From Seriola aureovittata (lineage: Eukaryota > Chordata > Actinopteri > Carangiformes > Carangidae): a DNA stretch of 64,000 nt. The translations under genes were made by a program, and so were the position numbers. The notes under the pieces were generated by a model. That model was given only the letters and a program-made list of their open reading frames with translations. It did no database searches and was not told where the DNA came from. The DNA is taken from contig NC_079384.1 of NCBI RefSeq assembly GCF_021018895.1, positions 14,213,140 to 14,277,139 of the forward strand. Reading direction: 5' to 3'. Each line of letters starts with the position of its first letter. The stretch's first letter is position 1. This document shows, one piece after another, positions 12,400 through 25,321 of this stretch.

Positions 12400-13427
12400 A
12401 CTGTGACACCTCGTGGACCACCAATAAATTTTATAATAAAGATATACACAGGCTTTTGACTGTTGGTTCTATATTTCATCCCGCTCGCGCGGGGGGTGAT
12501 CTGTGTCTTTTTGTGTTCACAGCCACTACATCTAAAGTCTACGTGGGCTGAACTGTGGATGACTTTTAACTGCTTTAACATCTGTTCCTCAAACCCAAAC
12601 ACCAGCTAAACTCTGTGTATTTATTTAAAGCCCGTTTTAGAATGTGTACTTATGTTTACATACTCCATTAAACGGTTAGATCCAAGTTAAAACCTATGAA
12701 ACATTTTTTTATAACAGGCATCAATTTTCTACATTTTCTACATTAATATAAACTCGAGATTGGAGAGAATATCAAAGACAGCTCACTTCAGTTTTAGCTA
12801 ATGAGGTATTTGCTTTTCAGTTTCATACCATCTGTATATTGCAAGAGTATAAGTTTAGAAAAATGGGAAAAAATAAAATATATCAAATAAAGCAGGTTTT
12901 TTGTAATACACAGTAATGTGTATGGCCCGGTTACACACCTTTAATACCACCTCAACAGGAAGGAATAATGACAGTGTTTACCCATAAAAAGCAATCTTTA
13001 TTTTACAGTTTTATACTCCAAGCACTTCTTTACAAACATTCTTCCAACATAAGTGTGTTAACAAAGTAAGTAAACTATTTTCTTTGTTTTGATTCTTCAG
13101 GCCTTCTCTTACATGCAGCAACAGTCACTTAGCCAGAAGGTAATCAGAAACAGGAAATTAAAGAAAAAGAGTCAGGAGGACAGGAGGATCAGAAACCTGG
13201 AGATCTAAGCCTGAACCTGGAAGGTTGAACACACACATGCACGCGCACACGCACATCTATAGCACCAAAAGCAAAAATTCATTCAATATTCTGTAATAAA
13301 AAAATATGTAAACAGTAACCATTAGGATACAAACATGTCGTATCCTGAATGTGTAAAAATGAGCTTGACTTTCAGTCAACCACATCAACTTCTGTAGCAT
13401 TTTCAAGATGCAAGTGTGTGTCGGGGA
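12400..13427. other. Spacer and eef2k 3' UTR
   Basis: No gene is visible besides the 3' UTR of eef2k. A minus-strand AATAAA (TTTATT at 12997-13002) lies about 430 nt after the eef2k stop and is the best poly(A) signal. The stretch 12600-12960 is AT-rich and unremarkable. Confidence 0.6.
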
Positions 13428-16400
13428 TTACTCCTCCATCAGCGCCCAGGCCTCTTCAGCTTTCATGTAGTACTGGTTAGCCAACCTGCCTTTCATGGCG
13501 GCCATGGCATCTTCTGCTGCTTCTGTAAACAGATCACCTGTAGGGGGAGGGAGGGGGGATATGAGAGGTGAGGACCGAGGCAGCCAAAGCCTGATTTCAG
13601 TGCAGTATTCTCTGTATAGTCGTATAATCAGCACAGTGAGGTCTGTTTAGCCGGCGTGGAGTCGAACCTGCTCTCTGTGGGTCTGCGGTGAGGTTCTGGC
13701 CTCCCACTTGGTACATCTCTGCCTCTCTGGACAGCAGCAGGTAACGGGGCTCATCCTGCGTCCCATCAAACTCTCCCCCCTCGTCATAGTCCGTCATGTT
13801 CAACGCAGTGTCGTACCAGTGAATGGCTTCTCCCCAATCCTGCTTTCTGGTCAATTTGAAGATAAGAAGCAAGATTTCACAAATCTACACAAAACCCTTC
13901 AGCTTCATAATTATCCTGTCCTAAAAATCCCACCAGGGGGCAGTATTATCATGACTGTTGGACCAGGACTCATCATCTTTATAACAGAAACATGTTTGTC
14001 TGCTTCAACCTTCACTGACCTGTCAGCTGACAGACTGACCCCCGTATCAAAGGCTCTGGCCACTATAATCATAGAGGATCTGTCACCAGCCTCAGCAGCC
14101 AGCAGAAGATACTTGAAACCTTTCATCCTGTTTCCTGCATTATCCTGCCAACGACACAAAAATGTCAGAAAACAAGGGTTCGGCTGAAGAATAAAATTCT
14201 AAATACAAAGTGCGTGGTACCTCCAGCTCCATGTCTGGCAGTATGTGATGAGGCAGCTGCAGATAGCACTGTCCCAAGGCAACAATAGCCTCCAGCTCCC
14301 CACACAGGGCGGCTCTCTCCAGGTGGAACATGGCCGAGTCCTGATCCCACTGCTCGTCCTTCTCGCAGAAACGACCCGCTTCATGGTACCGCACCATCGC
14401 CAGGTGGACCTGGGAGGAGATCCGGAATAATTTCAACACATGAAACTGCTTTCTTAAAAAAAAAACTAAAAAAAACAGCGTCCTGCAGCAACAGCTGGAT
14501 TCAGATTGAGCTGGTGATTATGAAAAAGTCCAAAATGTTGTGTTTTCTTACCTTTCCGAGGATTGACTGGCCAATCTTCTTCTGCATCAGAGCGTTGAGT
14601 CGCTCCACCTCAGTGGCCACACATGATGGTCGGTGGACGTGAGCGCGAGACGAATGGTAGAAGCTCCACTTCTCTTCTGTCAGCTGGGTAGAAACAGACC
14701 GACAGAGACCCAAGACGGAGGAAGTAACTGCCCGTTCTTCACCACAGTGATCACAAAACAAATCATATGATGAAATAAAAAAATAAAAAAATAAAAAAAT
14801 CACACGCCACTCTCAGGAGTGTACCCATCCAGAAACGTCTGCTTTAATCTCATCTAGCACAGATCAGCCTTGCGCTCGGAGCTGGAGGAGTACACCCCTG
14901 CTCGCTCAACACTCAGTGGATGCAAAATCTTGTAAAGCATAGGAACCCATGCGCACACACAAAGCTATCATGGCGGGAATCATGAGCAAGATGGCAGAGC
15001 TGGCGAAACAGAGGTAGATGGTCTTTCTCTGTATTTTTACTCCCCCCCCCCCACTGTTTTTATTCATTAAACTGAACAAAAGAGCAGAGTTGACATAGAA
15101 GCAGCGGCAGCTTGTGCACTGAGTTGCTCAAATCTTAAACTTGAGATTCGTGCTTGATGCATTTTTTGGCAAAGCTAAAGCTTTGGAGCAATAAGACTGC
15201 ACAGCGCCGCACGGGGGGAGGACGCGTGGCTTTACGAGCCTCCATGCATGTAATCACCCATTCGTTGTCAGGAGTGGCTGAATATAGGTTTGCAGAGACT
15301 CTTGGAGGAGCTACCATCTTCCTCTAGTGAGGGAAGACAAAGAGCAGGAGGAGCTGGATTAGAAGGAGGGTGAGGAACTTATTTCACCGTTAATGAAGTG
15401 GTGAGGGGATGAGAGGGGAAAAGACAAAGTGAAGACAGAATGAGGAAATATTAGAGCAAGAGTTATTTGATTATGATTGAGGTGAGGATGACGCTCGCAC
15501 ACTGATGTCTCTATGTTTGTTTACCCGTCTGACACTGTCCTCATCCGACTCGGAATAATGTCTGTGGTATCGATGATGGGCCTACGTGATGATACAACAT
15601 GCATTATTGAACCTACTGTCAGAACATCTAACAGCTGTAAACTTCATGTGGAGAAGAGGAAAGGTTGACAGACCAACAGCTACTCAGACGACTGACAGAC
15701 AAAGAAGAGTGAACCGCATACAGCAACAAAAAAAGTCTTTCATGTCAGTGTCAGTGAGTGTTAAACATGGATTTGTTTAAGATAATGTGTCAGAGTATGT
15801 GTACAAATGTGTCACTCTTTCTTCTTTAAAGGTCAGCTCAGGAAGGTGTGTGTGAGCTGTTCATGTCAATAAGGAAGAGCTTTCTCTGTCCATTTCAGAC
15901 TGACTGCTAGAAAATATCCTGCAAAACAGTCCAGGAAATTGTCTGACGTTACCCCATCAACATGGTCACTTGGATCGCCCTCACTCCTCCTCTCGCTGGG
16001 GTATCCGCTGTCTCCGCCGCTGTCGGATTCCTACAGACAGAAATTTAAAAAATAAATAAAAACTTCAATGACCAGCATCGCGGTTGTCTGCCTCCTCCAC
16101 TCAGACTAGTTTCAGGTTACATCCCTTCACCGAGATATCCACGAGACGGACAACCCGAAAACAATATGTGTGATGAAAACCGCTACATAGAAAGGTTATT
16201 ACAGAATGTAAATACAATGAATAGCTATTATTAGAAAAATGTGCCATAAATATGATCAAAAATGGGGTTTGATTTCAAGAAAATTTTAAGGATTACAACT
16301 TTAAATAACAGACAATGAAGGCTCCAACACATTTTCATCTTATTTTAGACATTTTATCTTTAAAATAGATTAAAATCTGGTGTAAATGGAAAAAAAAAAA

Positions 16401-18379
16401 GACTAACAACTTCGTTCAAACACTGAACTCTTGGATGTAGTTTCCTGATTTGACTACAATACAAATACTCACCTTGTGTTCACCTGTGTTGTTATTGTCG
16501 AGTCTCTCTTGTTCATACATCCCAGCAAAAGATAAACCTGGTAAAATAAGATAAGAAAAAACTATTTACATTGTGGACACCACGCTTAACTACATGAAAC
16601 ATCCCATTATAATGGCGCAGCAGGTAGTAATGTGTTCACGCACGTACCAATGGGCGACTTGCCCATGGATCCATGTGCGGCTGGCGGGGAGCAGTGGAAG
16701 ATGAGAGGCGAGCAGGGGTCGATCGACTCCACGTCGCTCATGCTCTCGTCTGCAGAAGAAGTCTCAGACAGGCGGGACAACAGCGGAGGTGCCCGGCTTC
16801 CCGACATGGTGCGAACACGAGGGGAACCGCAAATCTCCTCGCAGCCCCTCAGCACCGTCTCGGCCGACTTCTGAAATAAAAACAGGATGAAATCTGCTTG
16901 AAGAAATTGCAGCAGTAGGTGAGGGAGCGAGCAGAATATGCCGAAGATAACAGGGAAATAAACTTCCCAATCATATTCCTATTCCTTGCATATTATGGAA
17001 ATGTTCAAATTACGAGCAGTTTGTTGGTGCAGTCCAGCTGGGAATTCTCCGGAGGCGAGAGGTCAAAAGGCGTCATGCCCATACTCTTGCATATCTTGTT
17101 ACACATGTGGGAGTGGAAGAACAGCGCCATGCCTCGCACACCTGGAACACAGGTATGATGGAGAAGCTATATATCCTTCAGGTTCAACACTCGTTCAATA
17201 ATTCCTAACCAAGCTTCGCAAAAACAAGCCGACTAAAAGGTGTGAGGCAGAGTCAAACCTAGATTTCCGTCCCCAAAGTCAGTCCCTTTCTCTGTGTGAA
17301 TCTGAGGGTCGGTGTAGAGATCTCCCACACCCTGGATGTCCACCACGATCAGCTGGTGTCCTGACCGCTCGAAGGTGAAGTGGCTGAAAGCCTGAGGGGA
17401 AACAACAGGGGAAATAAATGACTGTTAAGTGACTAGAGGAGAACAGATTAATGTGTAACAAGATCCCAAGGGGGGGGGGGGGGGCGTCGCTCACCTGCGG
17501 GGTGAGCCTGATGTTGTCGTCCCTCACGAAGCCAGAGTTGGAGTTGTACTTGATGTACTTGCCCTCGATGTAATGTTCCAGGTGGAAGAAAGGTTTGCCA
17601 GGTCTGTCTGTCATCTCCACCACACACATCTGCATGATGTCCACCTGAGGTTTACAAACAGACGCACAACAGTCGCTCACTCACAAATCACTCCAGGGCC
17701 CCAATGAAGGGCTGCAGGACCCATGGTTACACGCTCTACATGTCACCATGTGGGGAAGCTGAGCTAAAAGACCGTGCGAGAAATAAGATGAAGATACATA
17801 TGTCAAGATAAACAAGGACAAAATATACATGTCACAATTATTAAATCATACGGTCCCATTTTTTTTTACAGACAGTGATATTACGCTGATACATCCCTTT
17901 GATAATGATCTAATTACAGTTTTTGGTGGGAAGTTATGGTAACACCCAATTCTTCAGTCTTAATGATGAAACGCAGACACTAATTAAATTGTCTCTCAAT
18001 ATATAATGACATTTTTTTTAAATATCTGTGTATATGTACATTTATTATAGACTATACTACTATACAGTACAACATGATTAATATGCATAAAAATCCCACC
18101 TAAATAATGTTAGACAGACATTTAAGAACAGATTTGACTTGAATTTGACGGAGGTTTGGTCAGAGGAACAAGTAAATTAGCTTTAGGTGCACATCTGGCT
18201 GCAGGAATCTGGCTCCTGTATCTCCTGATGTTTAATCAGTAAGTGCTTTTGATGCAGATCCAATCTAATCTAAGTAGAGCTGAAACGATTAGTCAATCAA
18301 TCTATAAAATGATGTAATTGAAAAAAATTGTTTCCATTGTCCAGCCATGGACTCTGAAAGCTATCCATATTGTGTGTGT

Positions 18380-18450
<71 letters not shown>

Positions 18451-21400
18451 CCATATTTATCCATATTGTCTGGTCCCATCAATATAATGTTTGTCCTGTA
18501 CCTGTTTGGGAGGTCGGTGGCGGTTGTACTCCTCCCCCCAGAGTTTGGCCTCCATCTGCAGCCTAACGTCCTCCAAGTAAACATTCCTGTCCACCGTCTC
18601 CATGTAACGCTTCGCTACGTAGTTAGAGGCCGACTTCCAGTTGTTGCTGTGCGAGAAATTAGACAACTTCTTGCTGGAGGGAGAGGAAACAAGAGTTAGA
18701 TGTTGCAGCAGCATTTGAATTACATTTAGATTTATGCACAGTAGATAGCTGACATTGGCCTGACAGCTGGAAAACTTTATTAAAATACGCATCTAAAGCC
18801 ATTTTTGATTGTAGCATCAACTGGAACTGATCTCCCAAAGTGACCCTGGGTCAGAATGAAAAACTGCTCCACAGCCACTTATGTACAAATCAAACAGGAA
18901 AAACATACTCTACCATATCATACTATGTTTTTTTAGGACCTAACATGTTTGGGCTTGTAGGGAGTGGGGGGGGCTCTCCATTACATTTCCCACATAACTG
19001 AGGATTTAGCATTAACAATTAGACTATTCTCCCTTTTCTGGTTCATTCTGCAACGTCACGCGGAAGCAAAAACAGAGCGGAGCAGCGTTCACAACATAGG
19101 CTCAGATTCTATTTTACTCCATACAGAAAAAATCCAGGGAAGCAGTGCTGAGAAAATAAAGTTAAAAATAAAGCCCCAGTGCCATCATGGAAGATTTTGT
19201 CGCTCTGGTTCAGGCTGATATTCTCAGTACCATCTTTGGCTCTGAAAACGTTTTATTCGTCAGCAGCTATTCTCTTGAGTCGGAGCAAGAAATGTGAGGA
19301 ATGTGGACCTGCACCGCTTATAGATTACGACCTAAGAGCACCACACTCCTCTCTCGCTTTGTTTACACTGAGACCACAACAGCCTCCGTTACTAGAACTT
19401 AAGGGCATTAACCTCTAGATAAAAGTGAAGAAAAATAGTTCCAACTTACGCTCTGAAGCACTCCCTCATCGCCCCTTTCCCAAACGGCTGTGAGAAAGCA
19501 GAGCAAATATCAAGAGATAAGAAACTGCAAGTCTCCCTTGTGAAAATGTGCCTTTTAAAACAGGTAATACCTGAGCAGCCATCTTGATGTGGATCTGGTC
19601 TTGAGCCCACTCTCCTGTGACGGCGTTGTATCTGTGAAAAGGAACTGAATTCAGTCAAAATGAACAGTTATACTGATTATGCTCGCTCAAATATCACTCT
19701 CTGAAAACGATGAACGCTTTCTTCAATCCTCCTCATATGGAATCTAAATTATCACGTGGAAAGTTCGGTTTTTAGCCTCGCTAGCAGATGGAAATGACGG
19801 CCTGTAGAGTGGTCGGTCTGCAACTTTGGTTCTTTGGAAGAAATTTTTTGTTCAACCGTTCATAATCCCCAGAGGATGAATTTCACTGACTTTGGTGATC
19901 CTCTCACTTTTCCGAGGTTTTTTTGAGTGGAATGTCTCAACAGCTACTGGACGGACTGTCATGACATTTGGTGCAGACATTCATGTCTCTCTCACGATGA
20001 ATTGTAAGGTGGTTAATAGGGCTGAACAATTAATAGAAATATTATCGAAATCGCAATATGGTCAAGTGCAATATCCAAACTGCAGGGGTTGCAATTTTTT
20101 TTTGATAAAGGTCTAGTGTGTCACAACATACCATAAATGAAGCACTGTGGTGCTGCTGAGGTGCCCCAGCCAACAAATCATATTCTCCAGAGGTAAAAGA
20201 ACATGCTTGTATGGTACACGCTCTAGCAAGAAAAAATGACATCATCATTTGATTCATTTTCTTATATTTATTTATTTAAAATACTTTTTTTTTTTTTTTT
20301 TTTTATTTAAGACGAAATGCAAAACTGACCATTCCAGCTGAAATCTGGACTCATATCACAACTGCAATATCTGCCAAAATAATCACAATATGACTTTCTT
20401 TCTTTTTTTTGCATATCGGCCACAGTGGTTCCGACTTTTCATCTACCAACATCATCTGATCGAGATAAATTTAAATTGAGCACACAGTGCCTGGCATGTT
20501 GATGTCCTTCCAAAATCATCATGTGAGCATTGTCACTGAGAGCATGTCAGCATGTAGCTCAAAGCCTGAGCGCAGCCTCGCAGGGCTGCCAGCATTACTG
20601 TAGACTGTAAGTTTTGTTTTATTCTGAAAGGACAGGTAAACACCTGAGAGAGAAACAGACCCTCGACACAACATCAGCTTCTTAAATGTGAGAATGTGTT
20701 GCTTACGTTTGTCTTACGACACTGTAAATTGAATACCGCCCCTTTTTCTCTGTTTTCTTAGCTGCGGCTCAGCTCCATCTACATTAAGTCTACCGCAGCT
20801 GTGAGTGGCTGTGAGGCTGTCCATGTGTGGGGCAGTGTTACATCCCAGAGCAGACTGCGTGGGGAGAAAGTGTCACTTGATTTCGTTTTTTTTTTTTAGC
20901 ACCTGTTACAGTACAAATCACTCACACCGACCCGTCCACAACACTGAACTGGCTGCACCTCAAAGGCCTCAATTGTCACACGGTCAATAAAAAAAAAAAA
21001 AAAGCACATCAAGTTAGCCAAGTTACTCTTTGCCCTCTGTGAGGGAGTTTGCCTGTCAACAGCCTATTATCAATCCTTATCATGGAGGCACATTAAACAT
21101 CTAGTTTCCGCTGTATGAGAAATCATTGAGGAGAGAAGAATGAAAAAAAAGAGGGTGTGTGTGTTTTCAGCAGTGTCTCCTGTTTCCAAAGAAAAGCAAT
21201 TTAGTCCACACTTTTTTTTTTTCCTTCTTCTTTTGTTGTTGTAAGGACTGAAGGTTAGAGGGATGAATGTAGTCAGGCAAGAACACATACACTCAATATG
21301 GTGATACAAATGAGGTGTACACACACTGTACGTCTGGGTCAGTGTGTCTGTTTGGCTTGGCAGGGTGTGTGTCCTGAGTTAATGAATACTGCATGAACCG

Positions 21401-24400
21401 TAGCTGCAGCTGCAAGTCTTCACAGCTGAAACCTGAGTGCTTTAAACTAGAAACAAGCTCCCTACTCCCCGTTCCAAAATAAAGTCTTTTTCTGCCAACG
21501 GACTGTTTCAAGCAGCGGGAACACAGTGTACCATGGCTTTCATTCCAGCAAGTTCATACTATAGGGGGCATCAGAGAAGGAAAGAGGAGTGAGGTTACAT
21601 GTGGGTAAAATTAGCACATGAAGAAGGAACGCGAGGGCAAATCCCAGCTCCTGCCAAGTCCCAGCTCTGTGTGTTATGTAACAAGCCTAACACTAAAACA
21701 CACACACAAATACACACACACAAGCAGACAAAAGAATTCACTTTCCTCCTGCTTCTTTTTGCCCACACCCAGTTCAGTTGAGAGTTGCAGCCCACGCCTG
21801 TGAACTCTGCAAGAGCTGTGTACGTTTATGTAGCCGACACGCTGGCAATAATAACCTGGGGGGACACTGACAGTATCGCATGATAAGAAGAACTGGATGG
21901 GCCGGGGGGGCGAACCATCAATGCTTCATGTGCCCATTGAAAAGGCCAGTAATGTTTGTCAACAGATAAGAATAGCACCACTGACCGAGATATGAGCCAA
22001 CTGTGAAGCCTGCTGCCACATCAATGAGAGTTCAAGAACAATGCAGGCTAATATCAGTCAGGGAACCGCTCACTGTTGACTAAATATCTTGATACCTTGA
22101 AGCTCCTCTTATCAATATGTTTACGTTAAAAATGGGTCATATGACTGCTTGTAATGTGAAAGCGGTTGTCTGTGATGACAAACCCAGAAAGAATGATCAC
22201 CTGACTCTGCAGCTCTGCGATGCATTTCAGCGTCTCTTGGCTCTTTGTTCACACTGAATGTTTTGTTTTGTCTTACTATTCACATTAGCATTGTTTTCAG
22301 CTGCGGTGGCACAGCTCTGTTAAGCCCACACCCTCAGGACCTGGTGGTGACCAACATGAAGCTAAAAGGAGAGTGAATATTTGAACTTGTATATGTTGGT
22401 CACAAAAATAACTTTACATGAAATGTTAATCTTGATCTGTGTCTGCTGAATGTGCAAATAAGCAAGTGGTTGCTAGCACATCAGCTTTATAAACTGGTGT
22501 TCGCACGTGGCTAAAATATCAACTAATGCAGCTTTAATTCAAATTTAAAGCTCATGTAAAATGGGAATTATCACCTTCAACTGCCTGAAAATGTTTTTTT
22601 TTTTTAAAAAGCATTAAATCCAATTAAATTATTGATCTGTAGTAATATAATTGTTTTTGGCACTTTATCAGCCTGTGGGATATTATTTGAGGATTTTGCT
22701 TAATGTGGTTTTTGTGACCACACCGCATCACCCCATGCAACAGCAGACCTTTTTCCCCAGCAGAGACGTTGACTTGTCATGTTAGCACAACTTGTTGGAA
22801 CTGAGCCACTGCTAATAAAAATTAGTTTCAAAATGTCTGCTGGGGAAAAAAGTCAATTACCGCTGTTGATTCACAGTCACACAGGGTTTTTCATACCTGT
22901 AGCGAACGCAGGGTTCAGTCTCGATGTCCTCCAGATGAAACTCTGCCCAGGGGTCGGGCCTGGCTTTGGCCTTTTCGATTGCTTTTTTCCATGCGTCCTG
23001 TAACGATAAAGCAACACGTCTTATTTGCTTGCAGTGTTTGTTTTTAATGCAAAAAAAAATCAGGGAACACTTTGGTTTCCAAAACAGGTTAACCAGAATA
23101 CGCTGAAAATAAAAAAAATAAAATAAATAGGTGAAACTGTTCAATGCAAAAAAAAAAAAAAAGTGCTTTTTCTGCACAACAACACTTTCAGCCTCTAAGT
23201 GTCGAAACTGTGCTCGCTAATGGAGCAAATTACATTTCACTGATTCTGCACTGGACAGCTTCCTCTCATTCCTCAAAGTATTTGCTTTTAATCACCCAGG
23301 GACACACCAATGTAAACTAGAGCCTCAGGATGACACATCTTTAGTTTATAACTGTTGTGACTTCATGCAAATCAGGAAGTAAGGAAGGCGGAGGAGAAAC
23401 GAAGAAAAACTAATAATGTTAAAAGCACAAAGCAGGAAGGAAGCGCACAATCATTAAAATAACATGAAAATCACACTTACAAAACAACTGATCGTTGGAT
23501 TTTTAGTATGAGGGAGGCCGCTACCTTAAAATGAATGTGATCACCACGGGATGTTTCATGGGCATCTGCAGTTATTGCCATTTTCAAAAAATATCTTTCC
23601 TAGTAGAACCCATAAATCAAGCGTGACTAGTAATCTAAACCTGCTAAAGTAACCCAAGCCCTGACCCACCCTATACTGCACAGCGGCACGTCTTCCTCGT
23701 CACTGTCCGGAGCAGGCATTCTAGATATGTTTATATTTAGAGCGAAGGATTTACATGAAGAGAAGTGTCGTGTTTTTTAACTGATAGGGTGTCACGTCTG
23801 TTTGTGAGGAGGAGCAGACGACACATCTCACGTCAGGCCTCATTCACCTGGAGGTGAAACATTACAGCCTGGTCACAAGGCTAAAGGGTTGAATGGTGAA
23901 GCCTGGTGTGGTGCACGACCATGCTGCGTGAATACACGCAGATTTTTGATAATCTTCTAAAACTCATTTTAAAGCAGCTGCATCTGTGATAAAAAAAAAC
24001 AAAACAAAACAAAAAAAGCTTTTTGAAACCAAAGCTCTTGCAGAAAAATGACATTTTTTGTTTTGTGAAACAACAATGTAACATTCCTGGTGATCGTTAG
24101 TGACAATTAATAAATTCTTCTGTAAGGGAATACATTCTGGAGGAAGGGAAGGTGCATTGATTAGGATGCACATAACAGCTTCAGCACAAAGAGAGTCATG
24201 GGAAGTGAGAATAGGTGGAAAGTATGTTGCTGGAAAAACAAAAAGACATTCCAGTTCAGTGAAGGAAAAGGAGAGTAAATTATAGAGTAGAGGGGGGAGA
24301 AAGGAGGCGTAGATGGTCGCTGGTGAAGAGGGAGAGAAGAAAGATATAATTTGATCTGTGACATACCCGTGCGCTCTGAGACAAAACATGGTACGGCCGA

Positions 24401-25314
24401 GGTTCTGCCACCGTTTCTGTTTCATTCTATGTAGAAAGGTGGAGAGAACGCACGGCTTTTCATCAGCAAAACAAATGAAACATAGTTATTTCAAACAGAA
24501 TTAAATGAAGCTAGAATCTTAGAACAACAACTCTAAACGCCATTCGTCCCTGCAGTTGGCTCGTGCACAGTGGCTCTGCTAAAGAGCGGTGTACCCTGAA
24601 TCCAGCCACTTGCATAATGCTCCCTCTCTCTCTCTCTCTCTCTCTCTCTGCTGGTCTGGAGAAAGCCAGACTCGTGTTTACATGCAATGTAATCACATGA
24701 GGTGGAACATCTTTCTTTGGTACTTCCTGTTCTTGTCAGAGGTGGCTGACTAGCTTCCCACTTCAGTAAACAGAAATTCACATACATACAAATAGCTTAC
24801 ATGCTGTTTTTGTGTGTGCAGACACACACAGACCGTCTCTCCTTATAGGGCAAACAGCTGTTCTCACAGCATATAACAGAAGTAGAGTGTTTGTGACGGT
24901 GCTTAACCACAACATACTGCCCACAAAGTGGTTTTACTTTATACTACGCATCACTACACAGTCCTCCAGTGATAGATTTCAACATTTGCAAATACCGTTC
25001 ACCTCACTATACATTTGGCTGTCATCTTGCATCATGTTGCCGGGGCAACATGACAGCTCACAGCTCACCTTGTACACAAAGTTGTTCTTAGGAAGAGAGT
25101 TTGACAGCTGCCGAGTGTAAACCAGATTCTTCAGGTAGTGGCAGATGTCTCTTGCGGAGTCGTCCAGGATTGGGCAGATGAAATCCTCGTCATCATCATC
25201 ACTGGCGTTGGCATCACTTAGGGAGGATGTCCGCTGGCTGGGGACGTTTCGTTGGAAGGGGGGTCTCTTGGCGCTGCCTTCCTCCTCCATGGTAAACATC
25301 AGGTCGTCCTCCAT
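13428..25314 (-). CDS. eef2k: Eukaryotic elongation factor 2 kinase (spliced, complete)
   Basis: This is the calcium/calmodulin-dependent alpha-kinase that phosphorylates eEF2 and slows cytosolic translation elongation. Coding exons: 25314-25069, 22997-22897, 19631-19571, 19487-19450, 18673-18502, 17644-17495, 17391-17259, 17141-17014, 16870-16648, 16537-16473, 16030-15953, 15581-15525, 14683-14552, 14409-14221, 14144-14020, 13846-13668, 13537-13428. All are GT-AG and in phase, giving 728 residues (human 725). In order: acidic N-terminus with [11 protein letters not shown]; calmodulin helix [20 protein letters not shown] with Trp85; alpha-kinase domain about 116-330 with catalytic Lys170 in [23 protein letters not shown]; nucleotide/zinc region [19 protein letters not shown]. 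The regulatory loop has Thr348 and Ser366, then ESDEDS. C-terminal SEL1-like helices end [10 protein letters not shown]. Human Thr353 is Cys here. Gene context matches human EEF2K-POLR3E. Confidence 0.96.
17470..17484. repeat. G15 homopolymer beside an eef2k splice donor
   Basis: Fifteen G on the plus strand are C15 in the eef2k transcript. They begin ten bases after the GTGAGC donor of the exon at 17495-17644. Confidence 0.95.
18282..18447. repeat. MITE fragment followed by a (TA)n tract in an eef2k intron
   Basis: 18282-18360 begins GAGCTGAAACGATTAGTCAATCAAT, which resembles a 'gctgcaactaatgatt' family end. From 18378 to 18447 there is an almost pure TA repeat. It lies about 55 nt downstream of the eef2k donor at 18501 and is likely unstable in length. 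Confidence 0.75.
19860..20580. repeat. Two nested interspersed repeats in an eef2k intron
   Basis: The outer element carries CTCAACAGCTACTGGACGGA, GACATTTGGTGCAGACATTC and, after an interruption, CATCATCTGATCGAG and GAGCATTGTCACTGAGAGCATG. A copy of its first part recurs at 36640-36880. Between about 20019 and 20420 a second family is inserted (GGGCTGAACAATTAATAG to TTTTGCATATCGGCC), with a T-rich internal run. Both are recognisable fish repeats without coding potential. Confidence 0.65.
21000..22890. other. eef2k intron without recognisable features
   Basis: This part of the intron between the 22897-22997 and 19571-19631 exons holds ordinary AT-rich sequence and short A/T homopolymers. I see no gene, RNA or transposon that I can support. 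Confidence 0.5.
24367..24426 (-). CDS. eef2k: Candidate 60-nt in-frame cassette exon of eef2k
   Basis: Inside the first coding intron, the minus strand shows a pyrimidine tract (TCTCCACCTTTCTACATAG) and 60 nt without a stop in the frame set by the flanking phase-0 junctions. A strong donor follows (CACGG|GTATGT). The reading would be [20 protein letters not shown], inserted between Lys82 and Asp83. Remembered mammalian proteins lack it, so if real it is alternative or lineage-specific. Splice sites and phase are seen directly; use is inference. Confidence 0.45.
24621..24649. repeat. (CT)n tract in eef2k intron
   Basis: A run of CT dinucleotides, about 14 units, lies 200 bp upstream (in transcript sense) of the candidate cassette exon. 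Confidence 0.9.
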
Positions 25315-25321
25315 GATGTCT

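Noticed and set aside
13708..14187. A 159-codon plus-strand open frame
   Set aside because: It is antisense to two eef2k coding exons whose minus-strand reading is clearly conserved.
15135..15317. Minus-strand 60-codon frame between eef2k exons
   Set aside because: Flanking exons join in phase without it and match the mammalian protein across the junction. No convincing donor was found.
19189..19296. Short plus-strand frame starting Met-Glu-Asp-Phe-Val inside an eef2k intron
   Set aside because: Only about 36 codons, no known family, and embedded in sequence that looks repeat-derived.
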